A stretch of 64,000 bases of DNA from Candidatus Uabimicrobium amorphum (GTDB lineage Bacteria; Planctomycetota; Uabimicrobiia; Uabimicrobiales; Uabimicrobiaceae), in assembly GCF_009002475.1 (NCBI RefSeq), contig NZ_AP019860.1, positions 5,346,501-5,410,500 of the forward strand. The letters run 5' to 3'. The position numbers and the translations under genes were made by a program. Under the pieces are notes generated by a model. It was not told the origin of the DNA, ran no database searches, and was given only the letters and a program-made list of their open reading frames with translations. Within the stretch, counting starts at the first letter, position 1. Every line of letters starts with the position of its first letter. Positions 30,226 through 39,939 of the stretch are shown here, one piece after another.

Positions 30226-30293
30226 GATCCGATCTCGAACCCGAAGATTCTCAGTTAAATCGGGAACGGGAACGGGATCGAGAACGGGATCGG
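30226..30293. repeat. Inverted array of degenerate hexamers between rpoC and rpsL
   Basis: The right arm reads ATCGGG, AACGGG, AACGGG, ATCGAG, AACGGG, ATCGG (30259-30293). The left arm (30226-30252) carries the reverse-complement form GATCTC, GAACCC and relatives. The two can fold into an imperfect hairpin. The architecture matches the array on the other side of rpoC, but the hexamer differs. Confidence 0.7.
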
Positions 30294-30313
30294 TGTTTAA
30301 AAATAAAAATATA

Positions 30314-30341
30314 TTGCCAAAAAAAAATTTTTTTGTAGAAT
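30314..30341 (+). promoter_or_regulatory. Candidate promoter of rpsL-rpsG-fusA
   Basis: TTGCCA (30314-30319) and TAGAAT (30336-30341) are 16 bp apart across an A/T tract, about 70 bp before rpsL. The spacing equals that of the tRNA-tuf promoter. Confidence 0.6.
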
Positions 30342-30413
30342 ATTAAATTCTGCAATAAAAGCAACAAGTGTTAACACAAAATTGTAAATACATACTGTAA
30401 GAAAGAGAAATAT

Positions 30414-30788
30414 ATGCCTACAATTAATCAGCTAATACGCAAAGGTAGGAAAAAAGTTGTAAAGAAAAAGAAGTCTCCTGTACTGGAATCTTGTCCACAT
30501 AAAAAAGGTGTATGTTTGCAAGTAAAGACAGCTACTCCTAAAAAGCCTAACTCTGCTTTGAGAAAAATTGCGAGAGTACGTCTTTCTAATGGAAAAGAAA
30601 TTACAGCTTACATCCCAGGGATTGGACACAATCTTCAAGAGCACCACATCGTATTAATCCGCGGTGGAAGAGTACGTGATCTTCCAGGTGTTCGCTACCA
30701 CATTGTTCGTGGAACACAAGACGCGATGGGCGTTGCTAACAGAAAACGCGGCCGCTCAAAATATGGTGCTAAGAAACCTAAAGCATAA
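30414..30788 (+). CDS. rpsL: 30S ribosomal protein S12
   Basis: S12 helps control decoding accuracy. The core reads [20 protein letters not shown] (41-60) with the two Lys of the streptomycin region intact. [13 protein letters not shown] (84-96) has Arg at position 88, where Escherichia coli has Lys; that change is a classic streptomycin-resistance substitution. The length of 124 residues is normal. It heads the str cluster behind its own promoter. Confidence 0.98.
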   Translation: MPTINQLIRKGRKKVVKKKKSPVLESCPHKKGVCLQVKTATPKKPNSALRKIARVRLSNGKEITAYIPGIGHNLQEHHIVLIRGGRVRDLPGVRYHIVRGTQDAMGVANRKRGRSKYGAKKPKA

Positions 30789-30806
30789 TCAAAGGAGATC
30801 TTTTAA

Positions 30807-31325
30807 ATGGGGAAGAAATTTAAATCCACCAGAGTGTATTTACAGCCGGATCCTGTATATCATGATAAACTAGTTAGTCAATTTATCAATTACATCATGC
30901 TTGACGGAAAAAAAACTGTCGCGCAAGGAATTTTTTACGGTGCAATGGACATCCTTAAAAAGAAATTTGCTTCTGATGAAATTGCCAAAAAATCTCAAGA
31001 GAAAACTGGCAAAGAAGCGCAGTACGAATTGAAAATTTTTCGCACAGCTGTTCAAAATGTTAAGCCACTGATCGAAGTAAGATCAAAAAGAATTGGTGGG
31101 GCAACATATCAGGTACCAATGGAAGTAGAGAAAAAAAGACAAATTACTCTAGCTTTACGTTGGATCTTAGCAGAAGCACGTAATAGAAAAGGTAAGCCAA
31201 TGGCTCAATGTTTAGCAGAAGAGTTAGGTGACGCTTACAAGAAACAAGGTAAGTCTATTACAAAACGTGAAAACGTTCATAAGATGGCAGAGGCGAACAA
31301 AGCTTTTGCACACTTTGCATCATAA
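30807..31325 (+). CDS. rpsG: 30S ribosomal protein S7
   Basis: S7 starts assembly of the 30S head. Recognised by FINYIMLDGKKTVAQGIFYGA, then NVKPLIEVRSKRIGGATYQV and the C-terminal helix around KREN.HKMAEANKAFAHF. At 172 residues it is about 16 longer than Escherichia coli S7, owing to an insertion near residues 50-70. AAAGGAG ribosome site before ATG 30807. Confidence 0.97.
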   Translation: MGKKFKSTRVYLQPDPVYHDKLVSQFINYIMLDGKKTVAQGIFYGAMDILKKKFASDEIAKKSQEKTGKEAQYELKIFRTAVQNVKPLIEVRSKRIGGATYQVPMEVEKKRQITLALRWILAEARNRKGKPMAQCLAEELGDAYKKQGKSITKRENVHKMAEANKAFAHFAS

Positions 31326-31410
31326 TTTTGCGAGACTAGCACGTAGATTTTCTGTATAGCAAAATGCATATAAGATATTTGAGCTGGAAAATAACCAGCA
31401 AATTAAAATG

Positions 31411-31439
31411 GCCATAGATACATACTCGTAATCTATGGC
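31411..31439 (+). terminator. Attenuator-like hairpin before fusA
   Basis: GCCATAGAT (31411-31419) pairs perfectly with ATCTATGGC (31431-31439) and is followed by TATTTGTTTT. It stands 26 bp before the fusA start, after a small GCTGG/CCAGC stem at 31383-31399. It may reduce read-through from rpsG or be part of a leader. Confidence 0.55.
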
Positions 31440-31464
31440 TATTTGTTTTAATAGAGGTAAAAAA

Positions 31465-33513
31465 ATGTCCGAGGTAAAAAAAATACGCAATATTGGTATT
31501 ATAGCCCATATTGATGCTGGAAAAACAACAACGACAGAGAGGATTCTTTTCTATACCGGAAAAGAACATAAGATGGGTGAAGTTCACGACGGCACAGCGA
31601 CAACCGATTATATGCCTGAAGAACGCGAAAAGGGAATCACTATTACCAGTGCTGCGACAACATGCGAGTGGAATGGTCACCAGATAAACATCATCGATAC
31701 ACCAGGGCATGTCGATTTTACTGCCGAAGTAGAAAGAAGTTTGCGTGTTCTAGATGGTGCAATTGGCGTATTTTGTGCTGTAGGTGGTGTTGAAGCGCAG
31801 TCAGAGACTGTATGGACGCAAGCCGATCGTTACAAAGTTCCACGGATTGCCTACATCAATAAGATAGATCGCGTTGGAGCTGATTTTTACAACGTTATTG
31901 ATGCGATTTGCGATAAGCTAGGTGCCAATGCTGTTCCCATCACAATTCCACATGGAGTGGAGAGTAACTTTCAAGGAGTGATCGATCTCATTGAAATGAA
32001 GTACCTCACTTTTTGCGAAGAGAATGAAGGTCGAGACGTTACCAAAAGCGAGATTCCTGAGGAATGCCTTGAGGAAGCTAACGAAAAGCGTGAGGAGCTT
32101 ATCAACGCACTTGCTGATGTGGATGACTCTATTATTGAAAAGTATATGGAAGAAACCCTCGTTACGGAAGATGTGACTTCCTGTTTACGTAAAGCGACAT
32201 TGGCACAAAAAGTAGTACCGGTATTGGTGGGGAGCTCTCTTAAAAACAAAGGGGTGCAAACCGTACTTGATGCCACGGTTCACTATCTTCCTTCTCCTCT
32301 CGATGTTCCGCCTATTGAGGGAATACACCCCAAAACAGAAAAAAAAGAAGCACGTCATCCGAGTAAAGATAAAGACTTGTGCGCTTTTGCATTCAAAACG
32401 GCTTTTGATAAACACGGTGATTTGACATATTTGCGCATATACACAGGTGAACTGAGTGAAGGACAGCAAGTTTACAACGCAAATACTGGAAAAACCGAGC
32501 GTGTGAATCGTTTATGGTATATGCACGCAGATACACGCGAAAAATGTGAAAAAGCTCTTCCGGGAGAAATTATTGGAGCAATTGGTCTCAAGCATACCAC
32601 AACAGGTAATACGTTGTGCAAGAAGAACACTCCCATTGAATTAGAAAAAATGGATTTTCCAGAAACAGTTATTTCTAAATCTATTGAGCCCAAGGCCACA
32701 GCGGATAAAGATCGTTTGCTGGATGTTTTGAAGATTTTAAGTAAAGATGATCCTACTTTTTCCTACAAAAGCGATGAGGAAAGTGGACAAATCATTATGT
32801 CGGGTATGGGGGAATTGCATTTAGAGATTATCTGTAGCCGCATTTTAAACGAACACAAAATTAAGGCGAATGTTGGAAAACCTCGTGTATCTTATCGCGA
32901 AACAGTGGCTAGTGTGGCAGAAGCGGCTTTTACTTTCGAAAAGCAATTTGCTGGAAAAAATCACTTTGCATATGTTAAAGTGAAAGTGGAGTCTACAGAG
33001 GAAGAGACTGTCGAGATCAAGAGTAAAGTGCGCAAAAATAGCATTCCCGAAGAGTTTTACAACGCCATCGAAGAAGGTGTTTTCAGCGCGGCGACAAGCG
33101 GAGATATTGGTGGATATCCGATTATTAACTTATGTGTTACTATTGAAGATGTCAAACACAATGTGGATTCTACGGACACAGCGTTTAACGCTGCAGCTTT
33201 TACCGCCGCAAAGAATGCGATCCAAAAAGCCGAGTGTGTGTTGTTAGAGCCGATTATGAGCTTACAAATAAAGACACCTGTAAGCTATATGGGTGACGTT
33301 ATTGCTCATTTAGGTGCAAAACGTGCCGAGGTCGGAGATATGCAGGTTGAGGGAGATTCACGAATTATTATGGCCCAAGTTCCCATCTCTGAAATGTTTG
33401 GCTATGCCGATACATTAAGAGGTTTGAGTCAAGGAAGAGCGACGTACAGCATGCAACCTTTAAAATATGCAGCTGTGCCGAAGGAGATTCAAGAAAAAAT
33501 GTTTGTGTTTTAA
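31465..33513 (+). CDS. fusA: Elongation factor G
   Basis: EF-G drives translocation and ribosome recycling. From ATG 31465 (GAGGT ribosome site) it has 682 residues. AHIDAGKTT (14-22) is the P loop, followed by [33 protein letters not shown] and [10 protein letters not shown]. Domains II-V end with [10 protein letters not shown]. The frame is open to 31435, but those extra codons overlap the leader hairpin. It stands without the second tuf gene that often follows. Confidence 0.98.
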   Translation: MSEVKKIRNIGIIAHIDAGKTTTTERILFYTGKEHKMGEVHDGTATTDYMPEEREKGITITSAATTCEWNGHQINIIDTPGHVDFTAEVERSLRVLDGAIGVFCAVGGVEAQSETVWTQADRYKVPRIAYINKIDRVGADFYNVIDAICDKLGANAVPITIPHGVESNFQGVIDLIEMKYLTFCEENEGRDVTKSEIPEECLEEANEKREELINALADVDDSIIEKYMEETLVTEDVTSCLRKATLAQKVVPVLVGSSLKNKGVQTVLDATVHYLPSPLDVPPIEGIHPKTEKKEARHPSKDKDLCAFAFKTAFDKHGDLTYLRIYTGELSEGQQVYNANTGKTERVNRLWYMHADTREKCEKALPGEIIGAIGLKHTTTGNTLCKKNTPIELEKMDFPETVISKSIEPKATADKDRLLDVLKILSKDDPTFSYKSDEESGQIIMSGMGELHLEIICSRILNEHKIKANVGKPRVSYRETVASVAEAAFTFEKQFAGKNHFAYVKVKVESTEEETVEIKSKVRKNSIPEEFYNAIEEGVFSAATSGDIGGYPIINLCVTIEDVKHNVDSTDTAFNAAAFTAAKNAIQKAECVLLEPIMSLQIKTPVSYMGDVIAHLGAKRAEVGDMQVEGDSRIIMAQVPISEMFGYADTLRGLSQGRATYSMQPLKYAAVPKEIQEKMFVF

Positions 33514-33901
33514 AACTTATTTTTCTTGACAAAAGTTTTTTTATTTGATTTCATATACCCCCTGTGAATTCACTGAGTCAAAGAATTATCAAAATCAAAA
33601 ATACTTCCTAATTTTTATTCTCATAAATTTTAAGTAAATATTTTTATTTAAACTGAAATTTCTAGGGATAAAACCTCTGACTCATCTTCTATGGGCTTCC
33701 ATAACACAAAATTAGCTGTTGCTAGCTATTTTATTGGAGGTTTCAGACTCCTTCCGGGAACTTTTGGTTCCTTCATATAGATAAAATATCTGTATGTGTT
33801 TATATTTTACATGCAAAACTTTTAGTGGTGAACGATTTATTTGAAGACCAAGAAGTTTTTGCCAGAGAATATGGTACTTAAGAAAGGCAGTATTAACTGG
33901 A
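33514..33901. other. 388-bp leader region of the S10 cluster
   Basis: No gene is seen. TTGACA at 33534-33539 is a perfect -35, but the best -10 (CATATA region, about 33561) is slightly too far. AAAACTT/AAGTTTT around 33512-33535 may end the fusA transcript. GGAAC/GTTCC near 33758-33772 forms a small stem. The length suits a promoter plus a structured S10 leader. Confidence 0.4.
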
Positions 33902-34213
33902 ATGAACAATAACCAAACAATGAAAATTCGCATGGAAGCATATGATCACGAAATACTAGACAAATATGCCTTAGAAATAGTTGAAGCTGTAACTAAAACA
34001 GGTGCAATGGTTTCTGGTCCAGTACCTCTTCCAACAAGAGTAGAGCGCTACACAGTTCTTCGTTCTCCTCACATCGACAAAAAATCGAGAGAGCAGTTTG
34101 AAATCAGAACTCACAAGCGTTTGATCTATATATATGACGCTACACAAAAAGCAGTAGAAGAACTTACTGAACTTATGATGCCCGCCGGGGTTGAAATTAG
34201 AATAAAAGCATAA
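33902..34213 (+). CDS. rpsJ: 30S ribosomal protein S10
   Basis: S10 binds the 30S head and is the NusE partner of NusG in transcription-translation coupling. [40 protein letters not shown] and [15 protein letters not shown] are the family blocks. 103 residues, normal. It is the first gene of the S10 cluster, but rplC does not follow. Confidence 0.98.
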   Translation: MNNNQTMKIRMEAYDHEILDKYALEIVEAVTKTGAMVSGPVPLPTRVERYTVLRSPHIDKKSREQFEIRTHKRLIYIYDATQKAVEELTELMMPAGVEIRIKA

Positions 34214-34399
34214 TTTACTGCGTAGCACGTACGGATTCAGAGTAATTCACCCACGGGCGTGAGGTTTCGTCCTTTGAGGTAACTCTCAAAAAAATATGAA
34301 AACATTGAATAAGACTCACTTTAATACTTTGCATATAAAAACCTTAATTCGCTAGCAACTATTTTCTCACATTTAGTTTTAATTTTAGGACACTAGCAA
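34214..34399 (+). other. Gap where rplC (L3) is expected
   Basis: Only 186 non-coding bases separate rpsJ from rplD. L3 needs over 600 bp, so it has been lost from this slot or never stood here. Short stems occur (CACCCACGGGCGTG; TTGAGGTAACTCTCAA near 34276-34290), and the end is AT-rich. It may hold a promoter for rplD onwards. Confidence 0.75.
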
Positions 34400-35071
34400 A
34401 TGAGATTGCCGGTTTATGACAAAGATGGAAATCGAACCGATGAAATACTTGAGTTTGATGAAAAAATCTTTGGAGAAGAAGTAAAAAAAGCTCTTTTAAA
34501 AGAAGCTGTTCTTATGTATGAAGCGCGCAAAAGACAAGGTACTCATTCTACCAAAACTCGTTCTGACTGCGCAGGTAGTGGACGAAAATTGTGGCGCCAA
34601 AAAGGAACAGGTCGAGCACGTGTGGGTCCAGCAAGAGCTCCACACTGGAAGGGTGGGGGAACAGTATTTGGTCCTCATCCTCGCGATTATGGATATGCTA
34701 TTCCAAAAAAAGCAAAGCGTAAAGCGACAGACAGCGCGTGGTTGGCGAAGTTTCAAGATCGTGAAGTACTCGTTATCGAAGATTTCGAGTTAGAAGCGCC
34801 GAAAACATCTGTTGTTTACAATGTTTTGAGTACTTTGGGAATCGTAAAAAACAAAACTCTTATCGGAACTTCACAAGAACGCGATAATGTTCTTTTAAGA
34901 TCAGCACGCAATATTCCTAGAACTTCCGTAGATATTGTTTCGCGTTTAAATGCATACTCCTTACTGTATAACAATAAAATATTGCTTACCAAAAAAGCAT
35001 TTAATGAGTTGATACAGAACCGTAATGGTGAAGTGAAATCACTAAAACGAGAATCTCTATACAAGAAATAA
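34400..35071 (+). CDS. rplD: 50S ribosomal protein L4
   Basis: L4 lines the exit tunnel and regulates the S10 operon in enterobacteria. The extended loop is plain: [20 protein letters not shown] then [20 protein letters not shown]. The C-terminal globular part follows. 223 residues. Start ATG 34400. Confidence 0.97.
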   Translation: MRLPVYDKDGNRTDEILEFDEKIFGEEVKKALLKEAVLMYEARKRQGTHSTKTRSDCAGSGRKLWRQKGTGRARVGPARAPHWKGGGTVFGPHPRDYGYAIPKKAKRKATDSAWLAKFQDREVLVIEDFELEAPKTSVVYNVLSTLGIVKNKTLIGTSQERDNVLLRSARNIPRTSVDIVSRLNAYSLLYNNKILLTKKAFNELIQNRNGEVKSLKRESLYKK

Positions 35072-35084
35072 GTAGAGCAATATT

Positions 35085-35378
35085 ATGGAAAAAAATCCTT
35101 ACGATATTATTCGCCGTCCTATAATCACGGAGAAAGGCGAAGCTGATACTGCAGAGAGAAATGCATATCATTTTGAAGTAGCTCCTGGAAGCAATAAGAT
35201 TGACATCCGTGGCGCTATCGAAAAAATTTACGCCCACAAAGGCGTAAAAGTAAATAAAGTTCGTGTAATGAATAAAAAGTCGAAAGGCCGACGTTTTCGC
35301 TTTCGCAAGGGCAAAACAAGATCTTGGAAAAAAGCAATTGTTTTCTTAGACCCTGAGTACAAATTGGAACTATTTTAA
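35085..35378 (+). CDS. rplW: 50S ribosomal protein L23
   Basis: L23 sits at the tunnel exit and docks trigger factor and SRP. DIIRRPIITEKGEADTAERN and the hydrophobic GAIEKIYAHKGVKVNKVRVM are characteristic, followed by a basic loop. 97 residues, 13 bp after rplD. Confidence 0.96.
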   Translation: MEKNPYDIIRRPIITEKGEADTAERNAYHFEVAPGSNKIDIRGAIEKIYAHKGVKVNKVRVMNKKSKGRRFRFRKGKTRSWKKAIVFLDPEYKLELF

Positions 35379-35396
35379 CCATAAGAGAGGTATATT

Positions 35397-36221
35397 ATGG
35401 TCCGCAAGCTGAAGCCTAGATCACCAGGAACCCGCTTTGTGGTATTGCCTGACTTTGCTGAGTTGACAACAGACAAACCAGAGAAAAGTCTACTTCGTCC
35501 GCTAAAGAAGACCGGAGGAAGAAATAACCATGGAGTTACCACAAGTCGTTTTCGCGGTGGTGGGCATAAAAGACAATATCGGGTTATCGATTTTAAACGC
35601 AATAAACTCGAAATTCCCGGTAAAATTAAAACTATTGAATACGATCCAAATCGCAGCGTACGTATAGCCCTTGTAGTTTATGCTGATGGTGAAAAAAGAT
35701 ACATTCTAGCCCCTCATGGAATACAAGTCGGTGAACAAATCATATCAGGGGAAAAGGTAGAGCCTAAAGTAGGTAACTCTATGCCTCTAGCAAACATTCC
35801 CACAGGTCTGACAGTTCACAATATCGAAATGTATCCTGGAAAAGGTGGTCAGTTAGCCAGATCGGCAGGTGCAAGTGCACAACTATCCGCAAAAGAAGGG
35901 GATCATGCAATACTCGTTCTACCTTCTGGTGAAACAAGAAAAGTTTCACTAAAGTGCCGTGCTACTATCGGACAACTAGGAAATATGGACCACCAAAATA
36001 TTTCCTTAGGTAAAGCTGGTAGAAAACGCTGGAGAGGCCGACGTCCTCACGTACGCGGTGTTGCACAAAACCCTGTAGCACACCCCATGGGTGGTGGTGA
36101 AGGTAGATCTGGTGGTGGACGCCATCCTTGCTCACCTACCGCAAAACTTTCAAAAGGCGGAAAAACGAGACAAAAAAGAAAGCCTAGTAACAAACACATA
36201 ATCCGTAGGAGGAAGAAGTGA
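35397..36221 (+). CDS. rplB: 50S ribosomal protein L2
   Basis: L2 is needed for subunit joining and peptidyl-transferase activity. [58 protein letters not shown] and the C-terminal [16 protein letters not shown] (the strongly conserved tip) are present. 274 residues. It overlaps rpsS by 4 bp. Confidence 0.98.
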   Translation: MVRKLKPRSPGTRFVVLPDFAELTTDKPEKSLLRPLKKTGGRNNHGVTTSRFRGGGHKRQYRVIDFKRNKLEIPGKIKTIEYDPNRSVRIALVVYADGEKRYILAPHGIQVGEQIISGEKVEPKVGNSMPLANIPTGLTVHNIEMYPGKGGQLARSAGASAQLSAKEGDHAILVLPSGETRKVSLKCRATIGQLGNMDHQNISLGKAGRKRWRGRRPHVRGVAQNPVAHPMGGGEGRSGGGRHPCSPTAKLSKGGKTRQKRKPSNKHIIRRRKK

Positions 36222-36493
36222 GTAGATCGAGTAAGAAAGGTCCTTTTTTTTGCGAGAAGCTTCTTAAGAAGGTTCTCAAGCAAAAAGAGGCATCTCGCAT
36301 AGAACCAATAAAGACATGGTCACGATCATCAACAATCTTACCAGAGTTTGTTGAGCATGTTTTTTTAGTTCACAACGGGAAACAATTTCATAAAGTTACC
36401 GTTCGTGAAGAAATGGTTGGTCACAAACTAGGAGAATTCGCCTTAACTCGTACTTTTAGAGGACACATAAAGAAAGAGAAAGGCAAGAGATGA
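36218..36493 (+). CDS. rpsS: 30S ribosomal protein S19
   Basis: S19 lies in the 30S head next to S13. [29 protein letters not shown] and [16 protein letters not shown] are family blocks. The start is GTG at 36218, overlapping the rplB stop, with AGGAGG just upstream. 91 residues. Confidence 0.97.
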   Translation: MSRSSKKGPFFCEKLLKKVLKQKEASRIEPIKTWSRSSTILPEFVEHVFLVHNGKQFHKVTVREEMVGHKLGEFALTRTFRGHIKKEKGKR

Positions 36494-36837
36494 AAACCTA
36501 TACGGCTACACATAAATATGCTCGTATTGCGCCTCGCAAGAGCAGATATGTTATGGATATGATACGTGGTAAATCTGTGAATGAAGCTTTGCGTATATTG
36601 CAATCATCTAATCGACGTGCAGCACCTATGATAAGAAAAGTGTTGAATTCCGCTATTGCTAATGCAAACCAAGATCTTGGCAGTGTTGCAGCCTTGGTAA
36701 TCGAAAATGCTCGTATAGATGGTGGTCCAACTCTAAAGCGCTTTCGTCCAGGACCAATGGGACGCGCAATGAGAATTCGCAAAAGAACCTCTCATATCAC
36801 CATATCATTGGCAGAAGCACAACAAGAAGGTGAATAA
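36490..36837 (+). CDS. rplV: 50S ribosomal protein L22
   Basis: L22 spans from the tunnel to the solvent side. [20 protein letters not shown] and the beta-hairpin region [20 protein letters not shown] are clear. 115 residues, with a 4-bp ATGA overlap with rpsS. Confidence 0.97.
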   Translation: MKTYTATHKYARIAPRKSRYVMDMIRGKSVNEALRILQSSNRRAAPMIRKVLNSAIANANQDLGSVAALVIENARIDGGPTLKRFRPGPMGRAMRIRKRTSHITISLAEAQQEGE

Positions 36838-36890
36838 CGTTTCTTTGTGAAACGCAATCAATATGTTTCAAATTGAAAGGCCAAAATAAA

Positions 36891-37631
36891 ATGGGTCAAA
36901 AAGTAAATCCAACAGGATTTCGCATTGGAATTACAGAAAATTGGCGTAGTCGTTGGTATGCAAACAAAAAGCAAGATTTTTCGAAGTATTTACTCGAAGA
37001 TCACAAATTGCGTAAACATATCAAGAAAAATTACGGCTTTAGTAATATTCCAAAAATAGAAATAGAACGTACCCAAAAGAGAGTGAATATCATTCTTCAC
37101 ACAGCAAGACCTGGACTTATCATCGGGCGCAAAGGAGCTAATGTTGATAAGTTAAGAGAAGAACTAGGTACTTTTATCTCTAGTCAAAAAGAAAATGGGC
37201 AACAAAAAGATCGCGAAGTGAATATCGAGATTCGCGAAATTAAAGTTGCGGAAGTAGATGCTCAGCTTGTAGCTGAAAACGTTGCAGACCAATTGGTGAA
37301 GCGCGCAAATTTTCGCCGCACAATGAAAAAAGCCATGGACATTGCAATGGATAAGGGTGTGCTTGGAATCAAACTTCAAGTTTCTGGAAGATTGGGTGGA
37401 GCAGAGATGGCACGTACTGAACGTACCGGACAAGGAAAAGTTCCCCTTCAATCCTTAAACGAACATGTAAGTTATGGATTTGCAGAAGCATACACCACCT
37501 ACGGTACTATTGGTGTAAAAGTTTGGATATATTTAGGACCTTATGGCAAGGAGGTAGTTTTCCATGGCTCTCATGCCGAAAAGACAAAAGTATCGCAAAA
37601 GTCAGCGCGGAAAAATAAGAGGAAAAGCTAA
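36891..37631 (+). CDS. rpsC: 30S ribosomal protein S3
   Basis: S3 forms part of the mRNA entry tunnel. MGQKVNPTGFRIGITENWRS, the KH-domain block ARPGLIIGRKGANVDKLREE, and GRLGGAEMARTERTGQGKVP are present. Start ATG 36891; an earlier in-frame ATG at 36873 lies before the AAAGG site. 246 residues. The last 23 codons overlap the start of rplP by 68 bp, which is unusually long for this cluster. Confidence 0.97.
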   Translation: MGQKVNPTGFRIGITENWRSRWYANKKQDFSKYLLEDHKLRKHIKKNYGFSNIPKIEIERTQKRVNIILHTARPGLIIGRKGANVDKLREELGTFISSQKENGQQKDREVNIEIREIKVAEVDAQLVAENVADQLVKRANFRRTMKKAMDIAMDKGVLGIKLQVSGRLGGAEMARTERTGQGKVPLQSLNEHVSYGFAEAYTTYGTIGVKVWIYLGPYGKEVVFHGSHAEKTKVSQKSARKNKRKS

Positions 37632-37980
37632 CAAAGGTAACACAGTTGCTTTCGGCGAATATGGCTTACAGTCTACTCAGGCAGGTTGGATCAATTCTCG
37701 CCAAATAGAAGCAGGACGTATTACCTCTGCTCACTTTCTAAAAGGAAGTGGAAAAGTTCACATTCGTATATTTCCTCATAAGACAGTGACTGCAACTCCA
37801 CAAGAGACTCGTATGGGTAAAGGTAAAGGGGAACCGGAATACTACGTAGCATGCGTAAAACCTGGTACCGTTCTTTACGAAATCGGCGGTGTGCCAAAAG
37901 AAGTTGCGAAACAAGTAATGAATCGCATCTCGCACAAAATGCCAGTACGATGTAGATTTGTAGAGAGGAGAGAAGAGTAG
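37564..37980 (+). CDS. rplP: 50S ribosomal protein L16
   Basis: L16 binds near the A site and helps tRNA accommodation. MPKRQKYRKSQRGKIRGKAN, FGEYGLQSTQAGWINSRQIE and GKGKGEPEYYVACVKPG mark it. 138 residues. The start ATG 37564 lies inside rpsC with AAGGAGG 9 nt before it, so its ribosome site is within rpsC codons. Confidence 0.97.
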   Translation: MALMPKRQKYRKSQRGKIRGKANKGNTVAFGEYGLQSTQAGWINSRQIEAGRITSAHFLKGSGKVHIRIFPHKTVTATPQETRMGKGKGEPEYYVACVKPGTVLYEIGGVPKEVAKQVMNRISHKMPVRCRFVERREE

Positions 37981-38183
37981 TGAAAAACGTTAAAACTGTT
38001 GAGCTACGTAAGCTTTCCGATGAAGAGCTGAAGAAAGAACTCGAAGAAGCTCGTGAAGGTTTGTTAAAGCTACGCTTTCAAAAAGTGGTAGACGAGATGA
38101 ACGATACAAGTGTTATTCGCAAAACTAGACGAAAAATTGCTCGCATCAAAACGCTACTCCACGAAAGAGTAACAAGTACATAA
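37980..38183 (+). CDS. rpmC: 50S ribosomal protein L29
   Basis: A 67-residue two-helix protein at the tunnel exit. ELRKLSDEELKKELEEAREG, LLKLRFQKV and the C-terminal VIRKTRRKIARIKTLLHER fit L29. GTG start at 37980 overlaps the rplP stop by 1 bp and follows GAGAGGAG. Confidence 0.95.
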   Translation: MKNVKTVELRKLSDEELKKELEEAREGLLKLRFQKVVDEMNDTSVIRKTRRKIARIKTLLHERVTST

Positions 38184-38207
38184 TTTTGAAAAAGAGGCAA
38201 AGATAAG

Positions 38208-38474
38208 ATGAGCGAAACAAGAGGAAATCGCAAGAAAAAAATAGGAATTGTCATAAGCGACAAAATGGACAAAACCGTCTCTGTCGAAATAAAGCGATTG
38301 GTTAAGCACCCTAAGTACGGTAAGTACATCAAAAAATTCAGTAAGTTTAAGGCTCATGACGAAAATAACGAAGCGCGTATTGGAGATCGTGTTGAAATCA
38401 TGGAGACACGTCCTCTGTCTAAAACAAAGACTTGGCGCCTTGTTAAGATCTTAGAGCGTGGGGGTGCTGTATGA
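38208..38474 (+). CDS. rpsQ: 30S ribosomal protein S17
   Basis: An OB-fold primary binding protein of the 30S body. [40 protein letters not shown] and [20 protein letters not shown] are diagnostic. 88 residues; 4-bp overlap with rplN. Confidence 0.97.
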   Translation: MSETRGNRKKKIGIVISDKMDKTVSVEIKRLVKHPKYGKYIKKFSKFKAHDENNEARIGDRVEIMETRPLSKTKTWRLVKILERGGAV

Positions 38475-38839
38475 TTCAAATGCAATCCATTTTAGACGTA
38501 GCTGACAATACCGGTGCAAAACAAGCGATGTGCATTAAAGTACTCGGTGGTACAGGTAGAAAGTATGCCGGAGTTGGCGATATCATTGTTGCATCGGTAA
38601 AAAAATCGCTTCCTGGTGTTGACCTTAAGGCAGGTACTGTTGTTAGAGGTGTAATCATACGTACGCGCAAGTCGATCAAGAGAGCTGATGGATCATATGT
38701 GCGTTTCGACCGCAATGCAATGGTGATACTTGACAACGACAACAACCCTAAAGGTACTAGAATTTTCGGCGCAGTTGCCCGTGAATTAAGACAGAAAAAC
38801 TTTATGAAAATCATATCGTTAGCAACAGAGGTAGTATAA
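38471..38839 (+). CDS. rplN: 50S ribosomal protein L14
   Basis: L14 forms intersubunit bridge B8 and binds Rsf[21 protein letters not shown] at the start, [20 protein letters not shown] and the end block [13 protein letters not shown] are typical. 122 residues, normal length. Confidence 0.98.
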   Translation: MIQMQSILDVADNTGAKQAMCIKVLGGTGRKYAGVGDIIVASVKKSLPGVDLKAGTVVRGVIIRTRKSIKRADGSYVRFDRNAMVILDNDNNPKGTRIFGAVARELRQKNFMKIISLATEVV

Positions 38840-38840
38840 G

Positions 38841-39116
38841 ATGAAAATTAGAGAAGGTGATTACGTTCAAGTAATAGCCGGGGCTGATGTTGGAAAAAGA
38901 GGAAAAGTTCTAAGAACATTTCCCAAGAGAAACAGAGTAATTGTCGAAGGCCTCAACTACGTTTTTAAACATTTGAAAAAAAGTCAAAAAAATCCGCAAG
39001 GTGGGCGAATCGAAAAGGAAGCTCCCATACACGTTTCAAATGTTATGTTATATAGCGTACATTACCAAGAAACCACTCGTTCCAGAAGTAAATATGAAAT
39101 GAAAGAGTCAGAATAG
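38841..39116 (+). CDS. rplX: 50S ribosomal protein L24
   Basis: L24 starts 50S assembly. The KOW motif is at the N-terminus ([20 protein letters not shown]), followed by [20 protein letters not shown]. The C-terminal part is shorter than usual (91 residues against about 104). It starts 1 bp after the rplN stop. Confidence 0.94.
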   Translation: MKIREGDYVQVIAGADVGKRGKVLRTFPKRNRVIVEGLNYVFKHLKKSQKNPQGGRIEKEAPIHVSNVMLYSVHYQETTRSRSKYEMKESE

Positions 39117-39126
39117 GGAGCTCGTT

Positions 39127-39681
39127 GTGGCTAGGTTAAAAGAAAAATATTATTCGGAAATTATGTCCGCTTTAATGGAATCGCAAGAGATTAAAAACAA
39201 GATGGCTTGTCCTAAACTTGAAAAAATAGTTTTGAACATGGGTGTTGGAAAAGCTATCGAAAATAAAAAGCGCTTAGAGGCCGCAGTAAAAGACCTTAGT
39301 CTTATTACTGGTCAGAAGGCAGTTGTCACAAAAGCGAGAAATTCTATTGCGGGTTTCAAACTAAGAGAAGAAGTTGGTATTGGTTGTAAAGCAACTTTGC
39401 GAGGACAAATTATGTATGAGTTCCTTGACAGATTAATTACAGTCATTATACCTCGTATTCGTGACTTTAGAGGTTTTTCAACGACAGCTTTTGATCAGGC
39501 TGGATGCTATTCTTTGGGTCTTCAAGAACAAAGTTTCTTTCCTGAAATAGATTTGGATAGACTCGAATTCTATCAGGGAATGAATATCACATTTGTTATC
39601 AAGAATTCCAATAAAAAAGCATCTTTCGAGTTGATGAAACTTTTTGGATTTCCGTTCAAACGTGAAGAGAAGAAAAACTAA
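39127..39681 (+). CDS. rplE: 50S ribosomal protein L5
   Basis: L5 holds 5S rRNA and contacts P-site tRNA. PKLEKIVLNMGVGKAIENKK, AGFKLREEVGIGCKATLRG and IPRIRDFRGFSTTAFDQAG are clear. The start is GTG at 39127 after GGGAG. 184 residues. Confidence 0.97.
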   Translation: MARLKEKYYSEIMSALMESQEIKNKMACPKLEKIVLNMGVGKAIENKKRLEAAVKDLSLITGQKAVVTKARNSIAGFKLREEVGIGCKATLRGQIMYEFLDRLITVIIPRIRDFRGFSTTAFDQAGCYSLGLQEQSFFPEIDLDRLEFYQGMNITFVIKNSNKKASFELMKLFGFPFKREEKKN

Positions 39682-39699
39682 CAAATAAAAGGATTAGTA

Positions 39700-39894
39700 A
39701 TGGCAAAAACCTCGCAAAAAGTTCAATGCCAAAGATTGAAAGAAAAACCAAAGTTTAAAACACGCGCTTACAATCGCTGTTCGATGTGCGGTAGGTCAAG
39801 AGGGTATTACCGCAAATTTGGTATCTGTAGAATTTGCCTACGCAAACTTGCCCACAAAGGTGAAATACCAGGCATGAAAAAGGCAAGCTGGTAA
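39700..39894 (+). CDS. rpsN: 30S ribosomal protein S14, zinc-binding form
   Basis: This is the short C+ type: [20 protein letters not shown] has the CxxC...CxxC zinc ligands, and the C-terminus is [11 protein letters not shown]. 64 residues. rpmJ and rpsD here are also zinc-binding types, and no zinc-free paralogue is in the window. Confidence 0.97.
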   Translation: MAKTSQKVQCQRLKEKPKFKTRAYNRCSMCGRSRGYYRKFGICRICLRKLAHKGEIPGMKKASW

Positions 39895-39939
39895 AAAATT
39901 TATTCAAAACATACAAATGTAAATATAGGATGTAACTGT

